Origin: Negativicutes bacterium
GTDB taxonomy: Bacteria; Bacillota_C; Negativicutes; Sporomusales_B; JARLHX01
Length of the DNA stretch: 64,000 nt
Assembly: GCA_031292035.1 (NCBI GenBank)
Contig: JARLHX010000423.1
Location: forward strand, 1-64,000
Reading direction: 5' to 3'
The notes below the pieces were generated by a model. That model was not told the DNA's origin and ran no database searches. It saw only the letters and a program-made list of their open reading frames with translations. A program made the position numbers and the translations under genes. Positions 40,063 to 49,077 of this stretch are shown here, piece by piece; positions within the stretch are counted from its first letter, which is position 1, and every line of letters starts with the position of its first letter.

Positions 40063-40680
40063 ATGGAAGAGCGATTAAATGCGGTGACGCACGGAGTTGG
40101 GACAGTGATGGCCTTGGTTGGGCTGATTGTTCTCCTGGTTGTGTCTTGCCTGCATGGCGATATCTGGCATCTCATTAGTTCGAGCATTTATGGTACGTCA
40201 CTGGTACTGCTCTATCTGGCTTCCACCCTCTATCACAGTTTTAGTGATGAGAAACTGAAATATATCTTTAAGATCTTTGACCATGCGGCGATTTATTTAC
40301 TGATTGCCGGCACATATACTCCGTTTACCCTGGTGCTGCTGCGCGGCGTCCTGGGGTGGACCGTTTTCGGGGTGGTTTGGAGTCTGGCCTTAATCGGCGT
40401 GATTTTCCAGATCTTTTTTGTCAAACGGTTCAAGCTTTTTTCCACAATATGCTACCTTGGCATGGGGTGGTTTATCCTGATAATCATTAAACCGCTTGTC
40501 GCGGTTTTGCCGACAACAGGGCTGTGCTGGCTGATTGGCGGCGGCCTTTTCTACACAATCGGCGCTTGCTTTTATCTTTCCCGCCGGTTGCCTTATCATC
40601 ACGCCATTTGGCATGTCTTTGTGCTGGCCGGGAGTATTGCCCATTTTGTCACCATCTATTGTTATATATTGCCCAGCTGA
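40063..40680 (+). CDS. Hemolysin III-family membrane protein
   Basis: A 205-residue, seven-helix protein of the HlyIII/PAQR family. It starts MEERLNAVTHGVGTVMALVGL, with the family motif H-G; SSTLYHSF-like LASTLYHSF; FDHAAIYLLIAGTYTPF; and a C-terminal HAIWHVFVLAGSIAHF with the histidines of the putative zinc site. The PAQR fold suggests a ceramidase-like hydrolase, but function in bacteria is unsettled. The ribosome site is weak (GGAGG nine bases upstream). Confidence 0.9.
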   Translation: MEERLNAVTHGVGTVMALVGLIVLLVVSCLHGDIWHLISSSIYGTSLVLLYLASTLYHSFSDEKLKYIFKIFDHAAIYLLIAGTYTPFTLVLLRGVLGWTVFGVVWSLALIGVIFQIFFVKRFKLFSTICYLGMGWFILIIIKPLVAVLPTTGLCWLIGGGLFYTIGACFYLSRRLPYHHAIWHVFVLAGSIAHFVTIYCYILPS

Positions 40681-40737
40681 TTTGACGCAGGCGGCAGCGA
40701 CGCTTGTCTGCAACATCGCCGAGAGAAGGGGATTCGA

Positions 40738-41067
40738 TTGGTTATTCAGGACGTTCCGTTTTCCACATTGGACTGGAGTTCGCTTACTCCTACCGAGCAT
40801 CCCGGAACCAGCGGCAAAGCATTTTGGCGCACCTTTGAGATGGGGAATATCAGGGTGCGGATGGTGGAGTATACGCCGGGGTATTTGGCAGATCACTGGT
40901 GCAGCCGGGGGCATGTTCTTCTTGTGCTGGAAGGGGTGCTGGTTACAGAGCTTGATGACGGCAGAAAGTTTACCCTGACGCCGGGAGTCAGTTATCAGGT
41001 GGCTGATGGGGCCAACCCGCATCGATCCTATACCGAAACAGGGGCGAAATTATTTATCGTTGATTGA
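40738..41067 (+). CDS. Cupin-fold protein, DHCW-motif type
   Basis: A 109-residue single cupin. The motif ADHWCSRGHVLLVLEGVLVTEL resembles the DHCW cupin family, here with W and C exchanged (DHWC). The second motif is PGVSYQVADGANPHRSYTETGAKLFIVD. Metal binding by the histidines is likely; the substrate is unknown. The start is TTG after GAGAAGGGG. It may be cotranscribed with the hemolysin III gene 57 bp upstream. Confidence 0.8.
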   Translation: MVIQDVPFSTLDWSSLTPTEHPGTSGKAFWRTFEMGNIRVRMVEYTPGYLADHWCSRGHVLLVLEGVLVTELDDGRKFTLTPGVSYQVADGANPHRSYTETGAKLFIVD

Positions 41068-41135
41068 TCCTTGCCAGCCAGAACCTGAAACGATATTTTG
41101 GCATAGAGGAAACAAAATAATATTGCTTGGCATCG

Positions 41136-41164
41136 GGTATAAGCATCTTGCTTATACCTTTTCT
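41136..41164 (+). terminator. Terminator after the cupin gene
   Basis: A 9-bp perfect stem GGTATAAGC / GCTTATACC with a 5-nt loop and TTTTCT after. Confidence 0.85.
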
Positions 41165-41206
41165 ATTTGTATGACCATCGGTTAGGAAGGGGCTTGTGTT
41201 TGCCTT

Positions 41207-42145
41207 TTAAATTACAACCATGTAAATCGGAATGGCAAATACGGCGAAGAGGGTGGTGATTGTCACCAGCAGCGCGGCGTATTCCGCATCAGCTTCATAT
41301 ACTTTGGCCAATACGGTATTATGGCTCATGGCCGGTAGGGCGGCCTGAATGACAAACACCTTCCGCATCAAATCGGGAATCGGAATAAAGGCGGTAACCG
41401 CCAAAACAGCAAGCGGTGAGATTACGAACCTGCCGATCAATACAGCTAGCATCGCTTTGTCTAATTTTATATTGCTCAATTTCACTCCGAACATTGTAAT
41501 GCCAATAAAAAGCATCGATAAAGGGGTAGTCATACCGCCTAAGTATTTGGCTGTGTTCATTACAAAGTCAGGCAAATGAATTTCACCGAGAATCAGTATC
41601 ACGGCAAGGGCAAAGCCGACAAAAGGGGGCGAGCATACCCTCTTTAGTGTTTCGACACTCACTATTTTGGCAGGAGCCGTCTTGCCGTCTAAACTGATCG
41701 AATAGTTGCCGACTGTCCAGAAAAGGAAGGCATTTGCAAGAAAATAAACAAGGACATAAGGGATGCTTTTCTCCCCAAACAAGGCCAGGTTTACCGGGAC
41801 TCCGACAAAAACAGAACTCGAACAAAAGAAAATCGACCGGAAGGTACCTGCTTGATTTTGGGGTAGTCTGAGCGCCTTCGAAAAAGCAAAGGCGATGAAG
41901 AAACTAATGAGCATGGACAAAATGGGGACGATGATGCCGTTAAACATCGGCAAGAAATTCGCTTTGTCGAAGGTGGTCATTAGGTTCCAAATCATATAAG
42001 TCGGAAGGGCAATGTAATTTACCAGTTTGGGAAGAAGGGCTGAGTTGGTTTGATTAAACCAGCCTTTCCTTGTGAGAAGGTAGCCTAATGAAACCATGAT
42101 GATAATACTGATTAAACCGCCGATTGCATTAAAAAAAATCAACAA
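41207..42145 (-). CDS. AEC-family transporter (auxin efflux carrier type)
   Basis: A 312-residue protein with ten predicted membrane helices. It begins FNAIGGLISIIIMVSLGYLLTRKGWF, the AEC opening, and has NYIALPTYMIWNL and a C-terminal repeat with SHNTVLAKVYEADAEYAALLVTITTL. AEC transporters of anaerobes export or exchange dicarboxylates such as malate or malonate; the substrate is not predictable here. The start is TTG, 11 bases after AGGAGG. It is divergent from a LysR gene, its probable regulator. Confidence 0.88.
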   Translation of the reverse strand: MLIFFNAIGGLISIIIMVSLGYLLTRKGWFNQTNSALLPKLVNYIALPTYMIWNLMTTFDKANFLPMFNGIIVPILSMLISFFIAFAFSKALRLPQNQAGTFRSIFFCSSSVFVGVPVNLALFGEKSIPYVLVYFLANAFLFWTVGNYSISLDGKTAPAKIVSVETLKRVCSPPFVGFALAVILILGEIHLPDFVMNTAKYLGGMTTPLSMLFIGITMFGVKLSNIKLDKAMLAVLIGRFVISPLAVLAVTAFIPIPDLMRKVFVIQAALPAMSHNTVLAKVYEADAEYAALLVTITTLFAVFAIPIYMVVI

Positions 42146-42237
42146 TATAGCTATAGCCTCCTGCTTTATGACCGACCAGCCAAGGTCTGAGAATGTGCTA
42201 ACATCTCGCTGACTTTCAGCCCGCCCCGGTTATTGCG

Positions 42238-42266
42238 TTGACGGCATCGCCGGCATTGTGTATCAT
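42238..42266 (+). promoter_or_regulatory. Sigma-A promoter for the LysR gene at 42350
   Basis: TTGACG, 17 bases, TATCAT. The start of transcription would be near 42273, about 77 bp before the ATG. Confidence 0.65.
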
Positions 42267-42349
42267 TATAACAAAGTTCAAATCATAAAAATAATACTTA
42301 AAAAATTGTCTTAATATAGGAAAAAATTATAGCTGGAAACGGGAGAACC

Positions 42350-43237
42350 ATGGATATTAAGCAACTCAAGTATTTTCGGACCATTGCGACAGAGGGCACT
42401 ATTTCCGGGGGCGCGAAGCGGTTATTCATGACCCAGCCTTCGCTCAGCCAGCAGCTCCGACTGCTGGAAAGTGAATTAGGGGTAAAGTTAATCGACAGAG
42501 GGAGTCGGCGGATAACCCTTACTGAAGCAGGGCGTCTCTTGAATGAGCGGGCTGAACAAGTGCTTGATTTATTAAGTTCTACAGCCAGGGAAGTCAAGGA
42601 ACTACATGAAGGCGACAAAGGAACATTGTCAATCGGAACGATCGCATCTTCTGGTGTGACCTTGCTGCCAGGGCTAATGCGGGATTTTCATCAACAATAT
42701 CCTAATATAAAATTTCAGTTGCTGGAGGGTGACACCCCGCGAATCTTAGATTTGTTGAATAACGGGATCATTGAAGTCGGCATCGTCCGGTCTGCTTTTG
42801 ATTTGGCGCTGTATCACTGGGTAGATTTGCCGCCAGAGCCAATGATTGTTGCAATGTCTCCGGAATGGGATTGCGGCGGACAAACGCACCAAATCGCTTT
42901 GAATGAGCTTGCCGGAAAGCCGTTACTACTCCATCGCAGTAATGAAATGATGATTATCGATTGTTGCCAGAGTATTGGCTTTGAACCGAATATACTTTGT
43001 CAGGGTGATGACGTCAGGTCGCTATTAGTGCTGGCAAATGAGGGGATTGGACTGGCTGTTGTACCCAAATCGGCCTTAGGGTTGGTGCCGAGTAGTAATA
43101 TAAAGTACAAGGAGATTGTTGATCCGCCGTTAGAAATAAAAAAAGCAGTCATCTGGATGCGACAAAGGTACCTGTCAGCTACCGCCAAACATTTTATCAA
43201 TACAATGTTCGCAGACTGCCCGCAGTCACTGGAATAA
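42350..43237 (+). CDS. LysR-family transcriptional regulator (CynR/CysB-like)
   Basis: A 295-residue LysR protein. The HTH begins MDIKQLKYFRTIATEGTISGGAKRLFMTQPSLSQQLRLLESELGVKL (in pieces), and the effector domain begins LSIGTIASSGVTLLPGLMRDF. It is divergent from the AEC transporter with a 204-bp gap, the usual LysR arrangement for autorepression and control of the transporter. The ribosome site is CGGGAG. Confidence 0.9.
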   Translation: MDIKQLKYFRTIATEGTISGGAKRLFMTQPSLSQQLRLLESELGVKLIDRGSRRITLTEAGRLLNERAEQVLDLLSSTAREVKELHEGDKGTLSIGTIASSGVTLLPGLMRDFHQQYPNIKFQLLEGDTPRILDLLNNGIIEVGIVRSAFDLALYHWVDLPPEPMIVAMSPEWDCGGQTHQIALNELAGKPLLLHRSNEMMIIDCCQSIGFEPNILCQGDDVRSLLVLANEGIGLAVVPKSALGLVPSSNIKYKEIVDPPLEIKKAVIWMRQRYLSATAKHFINTMFADCPQSLE

Positions 43238-43242
43238 GCGTT

Positions 43243-43277
43243 AAATCCCGGAAGTCTTTAAGAGACTTCCGGGATTT
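43243..43277 (+). terminator. Terminator hairpin after the LysR gene
   Basis: A 15-bp perfect stem (AAATCCCGGAAGTCT and its complement) with a 5-nt loop, 6 bp after the stop. It ends in ATTTG rather than a long T run. Confidence 0.8.
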
Positions 43278-43414
43278 GTCGTATCAAGAGCAGTATGTTT
43301 TGCATCTATTTTATTGTGCTGAGTCATTGGGCAGTGGTGATTGACATGACTATAACATGATAGTTTATGATTTTAGCAGGGAATGCCGGATGAGATTTTA
43401 ACGGGGGCGTGGAT

Positions 43415-44626
43415 ATGCTCATCATAAATCGAAATTTTGGACTGCTGTGGTTTGGCCAATTGGTTTCACAAGTGGGAGACAAGGCATATAACATTGTTCT
43501 GATGTGGTGGCTGCTCGAAAAAACAGCGTCGCCGATCTTCGTTAGTTCGTTTCTCATTGCCTCGTTACTGCCTGAGCTGATTTTTGGTCCAGTGGCCGGC
43601 GTATATATTGATCGCTGGAACAAAAAAAGGATTTTGGTTGCTGCTGATTTTATTCGCGGCATTGTCGTCCTGACCCTTGCCGTTTTATATCAGTTAGATA
43701 TGCTGTCCATTGGCCATATCTATATTGCCGCACTATTCATATCGTTTTGTTCGGCCTTGTTTAATCCAACTACGATGGCGGTAATCCCACTGGTTGTTGC
43801 GAAAAAAGAGCTGCAGAGGGCAAATGCATTGAGCCAAATGGTAGCGGGAGCTGTCGCAATTATCGGTCCGCTATTAGGGGCCTCCGGTATGGCCTTTTGG
43901 GGGTATGTGGGGGTGCTTGTATTTAACGGCTGCTCCTATATTCTCTCAGGGATTGCCGCGATGTTTCTGCGAATCGGTGCAGGGGAAGTTGTGGCGAAGG
44001 AATCGGTGTTTTCTGCGTTGGCACAGGGATTTCGCTATATTTGGTCAGATGAGAGGGTGTCGGTAGTGGTAATTGTAGTTGCTGTTATTCATGTATTTGT
44101 CGGAAGTATTGTGGTCGTCATGCCTTTCTTGGCCCCTTTACTGGCGGGGAGCGGGATTCATAATTTGGGAGTGTTGCAGGCGGCTCTTGGCGGAGGAATG
44201 ATTATTGGAGCGGTGTATGTTTCAAAATATGGGCGCGGTTACTTTAGCGGATTAACCCTTTTTTGCGCCATCGCGGTCATGGGAGTGGGGATAGTAATGC
44301 TCGGGACTCTCCAGTTAATCCACATCCGCTTTTTAGTGATTTATGCAGTATGCTGTATCATAATCGGAATGTGTATCGCAGTTGTAAGTGTATTCTGGCG
44401 GACAATAGCCCAGATTTGCGTGCCGGAGGATATGACCGGACGGGTTTTTAGCGTGTTGTCTACTACTGGGAATATTTCGCTGCCTATTTCGATGGCGATA
44501 TTCGGTGTGCTTTTAAATTATGTGGCGCCAGCATCGCTACTTGTTTTTGCAGGAGTATGTCTACTGTTGATTGGAATAGTCTTAGTATATAATATCCGCC
44601 CAATCTTCGAAGGTTTAAGACTGTAA
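43415..44626 (+). CDS. MFS efflux transporter (MefA/NreB-like)
   Basis: A 403-residue, 12-helix major facilitator. It opens NRNFGLLWFGQLVSQVGDKAYNIVLMWWLLEKTAS, the pattern of the MFS_3/macrolide-efflux group, and has the loop 2-3 motif GPVAGVYIDRWNKKRIL. These transporters expel drugs or metals by proton antiport. The ATG at 43415, seven bases after GGGGG, is preferred to the GTG at 43409. A MerR regulator follows 53 bp downstream and probably senses the exported compound. Confidence 0.88.
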   Translation: MLIINRNFGLLWFGQLVSQVGDKAYNIVLMWWLLEKTASPIFVSSFLIASLLPELIFGPVAGVYIDRWNKKRILVAADFIRGIVVLTLAVLYQLDMLSIGHIYIAALFISFCSALFNPTTMAVIPLVVAKKELQRANALSQMVAGAVAIIGPLLGASGMAFWGYVGVLVFNGCSYILSGIAAMFLRIGAGEVVAKESVFSALAQGFRYIWSDERVSVVVIVVAVIHVFVGSIVVVMPFLAPLLAGSGIHNLGVLQAALGGGMIIGAVYVSKYGRGYFSGLTLFCAIAVMGVGIVMLGTLQLIHIRFLVIYAVCCIIIGMCIAVVSVFWRTIAQICVPEDMTGRVFSVLSTTGNISLPISMAIFGVLLNYVAPASLLVFAGVCLLLIGIVLVYNIRPIFEGLRL

Positions 44627-44679
44627 AGATAAGCTTTTTAGCTATTGTGGCAGTTGGTTTCACGGATGGGAGTGGCGAT

Positions 44680-45207
44680 ATGACATTCACGATTGGCAAG
44701 TTGGCGCGTAAGTTTAAATTATCCCGGAGTACTCTGCTTTACTATGATTCCATTGGACTATTATCGCCGTCGGAACGAGGGGGTGGTAATTATCGTATCT
44801 ACTCTGAGGAAGATTGTAAGCGTCTGGAACAGATTGTGATCTATCGTCAAGCAGGTCTATCGCTTCAGCAAATGAAAGAGTTGTTGGATAGCGCGCAATG
44901 TGTTGTTTCGGCAAGGTTGGAAGCAAAGATAGAGGAGATTAACAGGGAGATTAAAATGCTGCGGCAGCAACAGCATTTTATCATCCAGTTTCTCCATAAT
45001 AGTCAACTTTTGGAACGAGTCGGTACAATATCCAAAGATGCTCTGGTCGAGCTGCTTCAGTCTGCCGGCGTGGATGAGCAGGCTCAGCAGGAATTTCATC
45101 GTCAATTTGAAAAGAAATTTCCGGAAAGACACGAAGCATTTTTGCAATTACTTGGGTTAACTTCCGGTCAAATCAGTGAAATTAGGGATTGGTCACGCCA
45201 ACAGTGA
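44680..45207 (+). CDS. MerR-family regulator
   Basis: A 175-residue protein. The winged HTH starts FTIGKLARKFKLSRSTLLYYDSIGLL, a coiled coil (about residues 80-110) dimerises it, and the C-terminal part is a helical effector region with KFPERHEAFLQLLGLT. The class twists promoters with long spacers. It follows the MFS gene and probably controls it. The start ATG is 11 codons inside the open frame, behind GGGAG. Confidence 0.85.
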   Translation: MTFTIGKLARKFKLSRSTLLYYDSIGLLSPSERGGGNYRIYSEEDCKRLEQIVIYRQAGLSLQQMKELLDSAQCVVSARLEAKIEEINREIKMLRQQQHFIIQFLHNSQLLERVGTISKDALVELLQSAGVDEQAQQEFHRQFEKKFPERHEAFLQLLGLTSGQISEIRDWSRQQ

Positions 45208-45271
45208 GAATAATGGCTGGTCAGTAAGAAGCTAGCTGGAGTTAAAGTCAAAAGTAGGGGGCATACTTGCT

Positions 45272-46171
45272 GTGTTGGCTGCCTCGGCGCAACGAATAAC
45301 AAGCGGATGGGTAAAGGATATGACGCAACTCGCCCCCGGTGCCTGGTGGTACATCGGGATTGCCATTGTAGCTTACAGTACAATAGGCTTTGTTTTGTTA
45401 AAAACGAAGAATCCAAAATCATTTATTTCATTTTGCTGCTTTGCGGCCGTGAATGTTATTTTTGATATATTTATTTTAGTTGTTTTTAATGGCTATATGT
45501 ATGCACCCGGGATAAGAGTTGAACCAGGAGCCGATAATTCTATCGGCCGGTTCGTATCGCAAAATTTATCGGTTCCCAGCACAGCGATGCTGATTGCCGC
45601 TTTGCAATTGAATTATTATTACATAGTGGCCTTTACAGGGGTTTATTGTGCAATTGAGGAACTATTTTTGAGACTGGGTACCTACAAACATTTTTGGTGG
45701 AAAACCTGGTACACCGCCATCGCGCTTCTCGTCTTCTTTTGGTTTGCTCAAAAATGGCACAATAAGATCATGGCTGGTGACAATCGCATCGTGAATTTCG
45801 TTAGTCATTATTTGGGCGTGGTAGGGTTAATATTTCAGTATAAATTTTATATGACAATGTTTAAGATGCATACCTATAAATTCGGACTGTCAACCGATCC
45901 CATTCTAGACTCTATGGCTGTGGGATTAATTCATACCATCCTATTGCCATTACCGCTTGTCATCGTCTGCTTTTTAGAATTACATTGGCTTTGGAAATTA
46001 GCAGCGACAATCTGGCCGTTTTTATTTCAACATATCCTTATTGTAATGGGGATCATGCATGTGAGGGAAGGTTTCTATGGGGTAGATACATTGCTGACCA
46101 ATCTCGGCGCATTCATTATTGTTGCCAGTTTTGATGTTTTGCTTTCTAAAAATAGACCCAAATTTAATTGA
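45272..46171 (+). CDS. Multi-pass membrane protein of unknown function
   Basis: A 299-residue protein with about eight hydrophobic segments (for example WWYIGIAIVAYSTIGFVLL, AAVNVIFDIFILVVF, YTAIALLVFFWFA, LIHTILLPLPLVIVCFLEL, NLGAFIIVASFDVLL). A soluble loop with YAPGIRVEPGADNSIGRF lies after the second helix. No transporter motif is recognised. The start codon is GTG with GGGGG about 12 bases upstream; TTG one codon later is equally possible. It is probably independent of the MerR gene 64 bp upstream. Confidence 0.6.
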   Translation: MLAASAQRITSGWVKDMTQLAPGAWWYIGIAIVAYSTIGFVLLKTKNPKSFISFCCFAAVNVIFDIFILVVFNGYMYAPGIRVEPGADNSIGRFVSQNLSVPSTAMLIAALQLNYYYIVAFTGVYCAIEELFLRLGTYKHFWWKTWYTAIALLVFFWFAQKWHNKIMAGDNRIVNFVSHYLGVVGLIFQYKFYMTMFKMHTYKFGLSTDPILDSMAVGLIHTILLPLPLVIVCFLELHWLWKLAATIWPFLFQHILIVMGIMHVREGFYGVDTLLTNLGAFIIVASFDVLLSKNRPKFN

Positions 46172-46348
46172 TGTGTACTTCTCCTGTCCCTCCACGAATA
46201 ACTGTCGCGGGGGGATTGTGTTTGTTAAAGCTCCACGGGGCCTCTTGGCATTTTTATGGCCGATTCCGCCTGTTGTTGGCGACATAATAAGTTTCATTTT
46301 GCCAAGCGGGGAATATTCTATAGTAGAGCAAATTACAGGAGTGATACT

Positions 46349-47248
46349 ATGTATCCCCAATACCCCTATTTTGGGATCGAAGAAAAGTGCGAGGCCTATC
46401 CAATCACCTTTCCTCCCCAGCATCTTAACCGCCAACCGGGGTTCGAGTACCTACTCAACCCTCGCCCCATATCGGAAAACTTGCAATCACAAGGAAGCGG
46501 CAAACTCCTGGGAAAAGTAGCTATTATTACTGGCGGCGACAGCGGCATCGGGCGGGCGGTTGCCTATGCCTTTGCGAAAGAAGGAGTCGATGTTGCGATA
46601 GCCTATTTTGATGAACATCGCGACGCCGAAGAAACGCAGGCCCGAATCCATGAAATCGGACAGCGCTGTATCCTCCTGCCGGGAGATATGCGCAACGAAT
46701 GCCAGGCTTACTCTGTGGTGGAAGAGACCATACAGTGTTTTGGGCGTTTGGATATTCTGGTCAATAACCACGGCGTCCAGTTTCCGCAAACATCGATTCT
46801 GGATATTTCGGCAGCGCAACTGGAGGCAACTTTTCGCACCAATATTATTTCCTTCTTTTATATGATAAAGGCGGCCCTGCCACACATGTGTCCCAACGGC
46901 TCAATCATTAATACCGCTTCTGTAACGGCTTATCAGGGCCAAAAAGACCTCATCGACTATTCGGCGACAAAAGGGGCGATTGTCAGTCTCACCCGCTCGT
47001 TATCACTATCCTTGGAGCCGAAGTGCATTCGGGTAAACGCCGTCGCGCCCGGACCCATTTGGACACCACTAAATCCGGCGAGCTATCCTGCGGAGCATAT
47101 CAAACATTTTGGCGCCGATACTCCCATGAAAAGAGCCGGACAACCGTTTGAAGTTGCTCCTGCCTACCTGTATCTGGCAAGTGATGATTCCCGCTATGTA
47201 TCAGGCCAGGTGCTCCACGTGAATGGGGGAACGATTACAGAGACTTAG
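46349..47248 (+). CDS. Short-chain dehydrogenase (general stress type), copy 1
   Basis: A 299-residue NAD(P)-dependent SDR. A 45-residue N-terminal extension (MYPQYPYFGIEEK, then FPPQHLNRQPGFEYLLNPRP) precedes the Rossmann motif GGDSGIGRAVAYAF. Then follow NNHG, the catalytic serine (NTASVTAYQG), YSATK, and the C-terminal SGQVLHVNGG. The extension PPQH..RQPG..PRP is typical of the YhdF/YdaD-like general stress SDRs. The start ATG follows AGGAGTG, 31 codons inside the open frame. The second copy lies 45 bp downstream. Confidence 0.88.
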   Translation: MYPQYPYFGIEEKCEAYPITFPPQHLNRQPGFEYLLNPRPISENLQSQGSGKLLGKVAIITGGDSGIGRAVAYAFAKEGVDVAIAYFDEHRDAEETQARIHEIGQRCILLPGDMRNECQAYSVVEETIQCFGRLDILVNNHGVQFPQTSILDISAAQLEATFRTNIISFFYMIKAALPHMCPNGSIINTASVTAYQGQKDLIDYSATKGAIVSLTRSLSLSLEPKCIRVNAVAPGPIWTPLNPASYPAEHIKHFGADTPMKRAGQPFEVAPAYLYLASDDSRYVSGQVLHVNGGTITET

Positions 47249-47293
47249 CAGCTTATAGTACGGGTGATGGAAGGGTAAAGGAGGGGAGCATTG

Positions 47294-48229
47294 ATGCAGG
47301 GTTATTGGTGTAAGAAAATGATGGAGAGTTATCCAGTCTACCCCCACTGGGATATGGCTAAATCGGTAAAAATAGAGCCGGTCTCTTTTCCGCCCCAGCA
47401 TCAGGACCGGCAGCCAGGGCTTGAGTGGAAAATGAAGCCCCGGCCGATTTTCGATTATCCGGGCTATGTGGGCAGCGGAAAACTCAAAGGTAAGGTGGCC
47501 ATCATTACCGGCGGGGATAGTGGGATTGGCCGGGCGGTAGCGGCAGCCTACGCCAAGGAGGGGGCCGACCTGGCAATCGTTTATCTGAATGAGCATCGTG
47601 ATGCCCGGGAGACACAGCGGTATGTTGAAGATTTGGGAGCCTGCTGCCTGCTGTTGCCGGGGGATCTGCGGGAGCCTGCGACGTCTTCCCAGGTTGTTGA
47701 ATGTGCAGTCGCCACCTATGGGCAGCTTGATATTGTAGTAAACTGCGCTGCAGTTCAGCCCTATACTGATTGCATTTTTGACGTGTCAGACGAACAGCTG
47801 GAGAATACCTTCCGCACCAATGTATTTCCGCTTTTTTATATGACAAAAGCCGCGCTGCCTTACTTGCGCTGTGGCAGCGCCATTGTCAGTACGACATCCA
47901 GGACGGCGTATGAAGGGGAACCGAAGGTGATTGATTATGCAACTTCCAAGGGAGCCATTGTCAGCTTTACCCGCACGATGGCGCTGTCACTGGCCGACCA
48001 GGGGATTCGGGTCAACGCCGTAGCACCCGGACCGGCATGGACGCCTTTGACGGTAAGCACTTATCCCCCGAAGCAGGCGGCTGTGTTCGGGACGGCTAAT
48101 CCTCTGGGGCGCCGGCCAGCCCAGCCTTTTGAAATAGCCCCTGCCTTTGTATATCTGGCCTCCGCCGAGTCGGCTTTTGTGACCGGCCAGGTGATGCACG
48201 TAAATGGAGGGTTAATCCGCTACTCATAG
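47294..48229 (+). CDS. Short-chain dehydrogenase (general stress type), copy 2
   Basis: A 311-residue paralogue of copy 1 with the same N-terminal extension (FPPQHQDRQPGLEWKMKPRP), GGDSGIGRAVAAAY, NCAA, TTSRTAYEG, YATSK and TGQVMHVNGG. The two are clearly a tandem duplication that has diverged. The ATG at 47294 is better spaced from GAGGGGAG than the TTG at 47291. Substrates are unknown; relatives are induced by stress or during sporulation. Confidence 0.88.
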   Translation: MQGYWCKKMMESYPVYPHWDMAKSVKIEPVSFPPQHQDRQPGLEWKMKPRPIFDYPGYVGSGKLKGKVAIITGGDSGIGRAVAAAYAKEGADLAIVYLNEHRDARETQRYVEDLGACCLLLPGDLREPATSSQVVECAVATYGQLDIVVNCAAVQPYTDCIFDVSDEQLENTFRTNVFPLFYMTKAALPYLRCGSAIVSTTSRTAYEGEPKVIDYATSKGAIVSFTRTMALSLADQGIRVNAVAPGPAWTPLTVSTYPPKQAAVFGTANPLGRRPAQPFEIAPAFVYLASAESAFVTGQVMHVNGGLIRYS

Positions 48230-48316
48230 GTGTTTCGACTACCGGGAATGGTTGGCTGTGTGTGGTTCTATTTTCTTGCTGAATACCCACTTGAATCAAT
48301 TAAAATATAAATAAAT

Positions 48317-48354
48317 TAGGCAACCTTGGGCAGTGATCTGCCTGAGGTTGCCTA
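48317..48354. terminator. Strong hairpin between convergent SDR and CotF-like genes
   Basis: A 17-bp interrupted stem from TAGGCAACCT / AGGTTGCCTA with inner GGCAG/CTGCC and a TGAT loop. The minus-strand side is followed by T-rich ATTTATTTATATTTT. Confidence 0.8.
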
Positions 48355-48405
48355 TGCCAGGATACAGTTACTGTAAGGCTTGCGGGGAAGGACAGGCCCT
48401 GTCCT

Positions 48406-48654
48406 CTATTGACTCATTAACTCCGATTTTACTTGCTGGATATCGGCCGGTGCAGCAGGGGCGGCCGGCTTATAATATCCTTTTTGTTGTGCGGTTTGAG
48501 CAAGCTGATATTGACGCTGCTCATCCTGGTCTCTCAGTTGCTGGAAAGTCGAGCGCAATTGCGCATCACCCGACTCGGCAATGACATTAGCATATGTAGC
48601 TAAACTGCCTTTTATCATTGCTAGATAATCATTTAGCATGTCTTTGTCGTTCAT
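48406..48654 (-). CDS. CotF-like spore coat protein
   Basis: An 82-residue helical protein: MNDKDMLNDYLAMIKGSLATYANVIAESGDAQLRSTFQQLRDQDEQRQYQLAQTAQQKGYYKPA (in pieces). The helix with LR.TF..LRD.DE..Q..L...A..KGYYKPA is the end of a coat F domain. The start ATG follows AGGAGG, which overlaps the stop of the gene before it (10 bp gap). It probably forms a small heterodimer-like pair with the 61-residue product upstream. Confidence 0.75.
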   Translation of the reverse strand: MNDKDMLNDYLAMIKGSLATYANVIAESGDAQLRSTFQQLRDQDEQRQYQLAQTAQQKGYYKPAAPAAPADIQQVKSELMSQ

Positions 48655-48664
48655 GATATTCCTC

Positions 48665-48850
48665 CTATTGCAAAAATGACATGAGTTTTTGTTTAGCGCT
48701 TTTAGCTGCGGCTGCATCCTGTTGAAACATCTGCTTAAGCTGTGCATCATTGCACTGCTGTGCATACGTTTCCAGCTTGTTAGCTACTGTCGCATGCCCG
48801 CCGATCATGTGGCGTAAATGCTGGAGATCCAATTGGTTTAGTTGCGCCAA
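48665..48850 (-). CDS. Small CotF-associated helical protein
   Basis: A 61-residue helical protein (MAQLNQLDLQHLRHMIGGHATVANKLETYAQQ...). The first part with L.HLRH.IG.H...A.KL..YA resembles the front helix of coat F domains, while the next gene carries the rear helices. The start is TTG, nine bases after GGGAG. Together the two genes look like one coat F domain split into two proteins. Confidence 0.65.
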   Translation of the reverse strand: MAQLNQLDLQHLRHMIGGHATVANKLETYAQQCNDAQLKQMFQQDAAAAKSAKQKLMSFLQ

Positions 48851-49077
48851 AGAATGACACTCCCTTCAAATGTTGTATATGGTTATTATTGTTTCATCGA
48901 TACTGTGTTATTCAGGAAAAAATTGGGGAGATAGGGGACATACAACTAAATTTGGCGGTGAGCTGACGGGGGAAATACAGGAGGGCTGCCTTGACAAAGT
49001 AAGGCCGAATGATTTATTATTAATTCGAAAGTTATCGAAATGTATTGCTGAAGATTGGTGTCAGAAAGGACGGTTTT

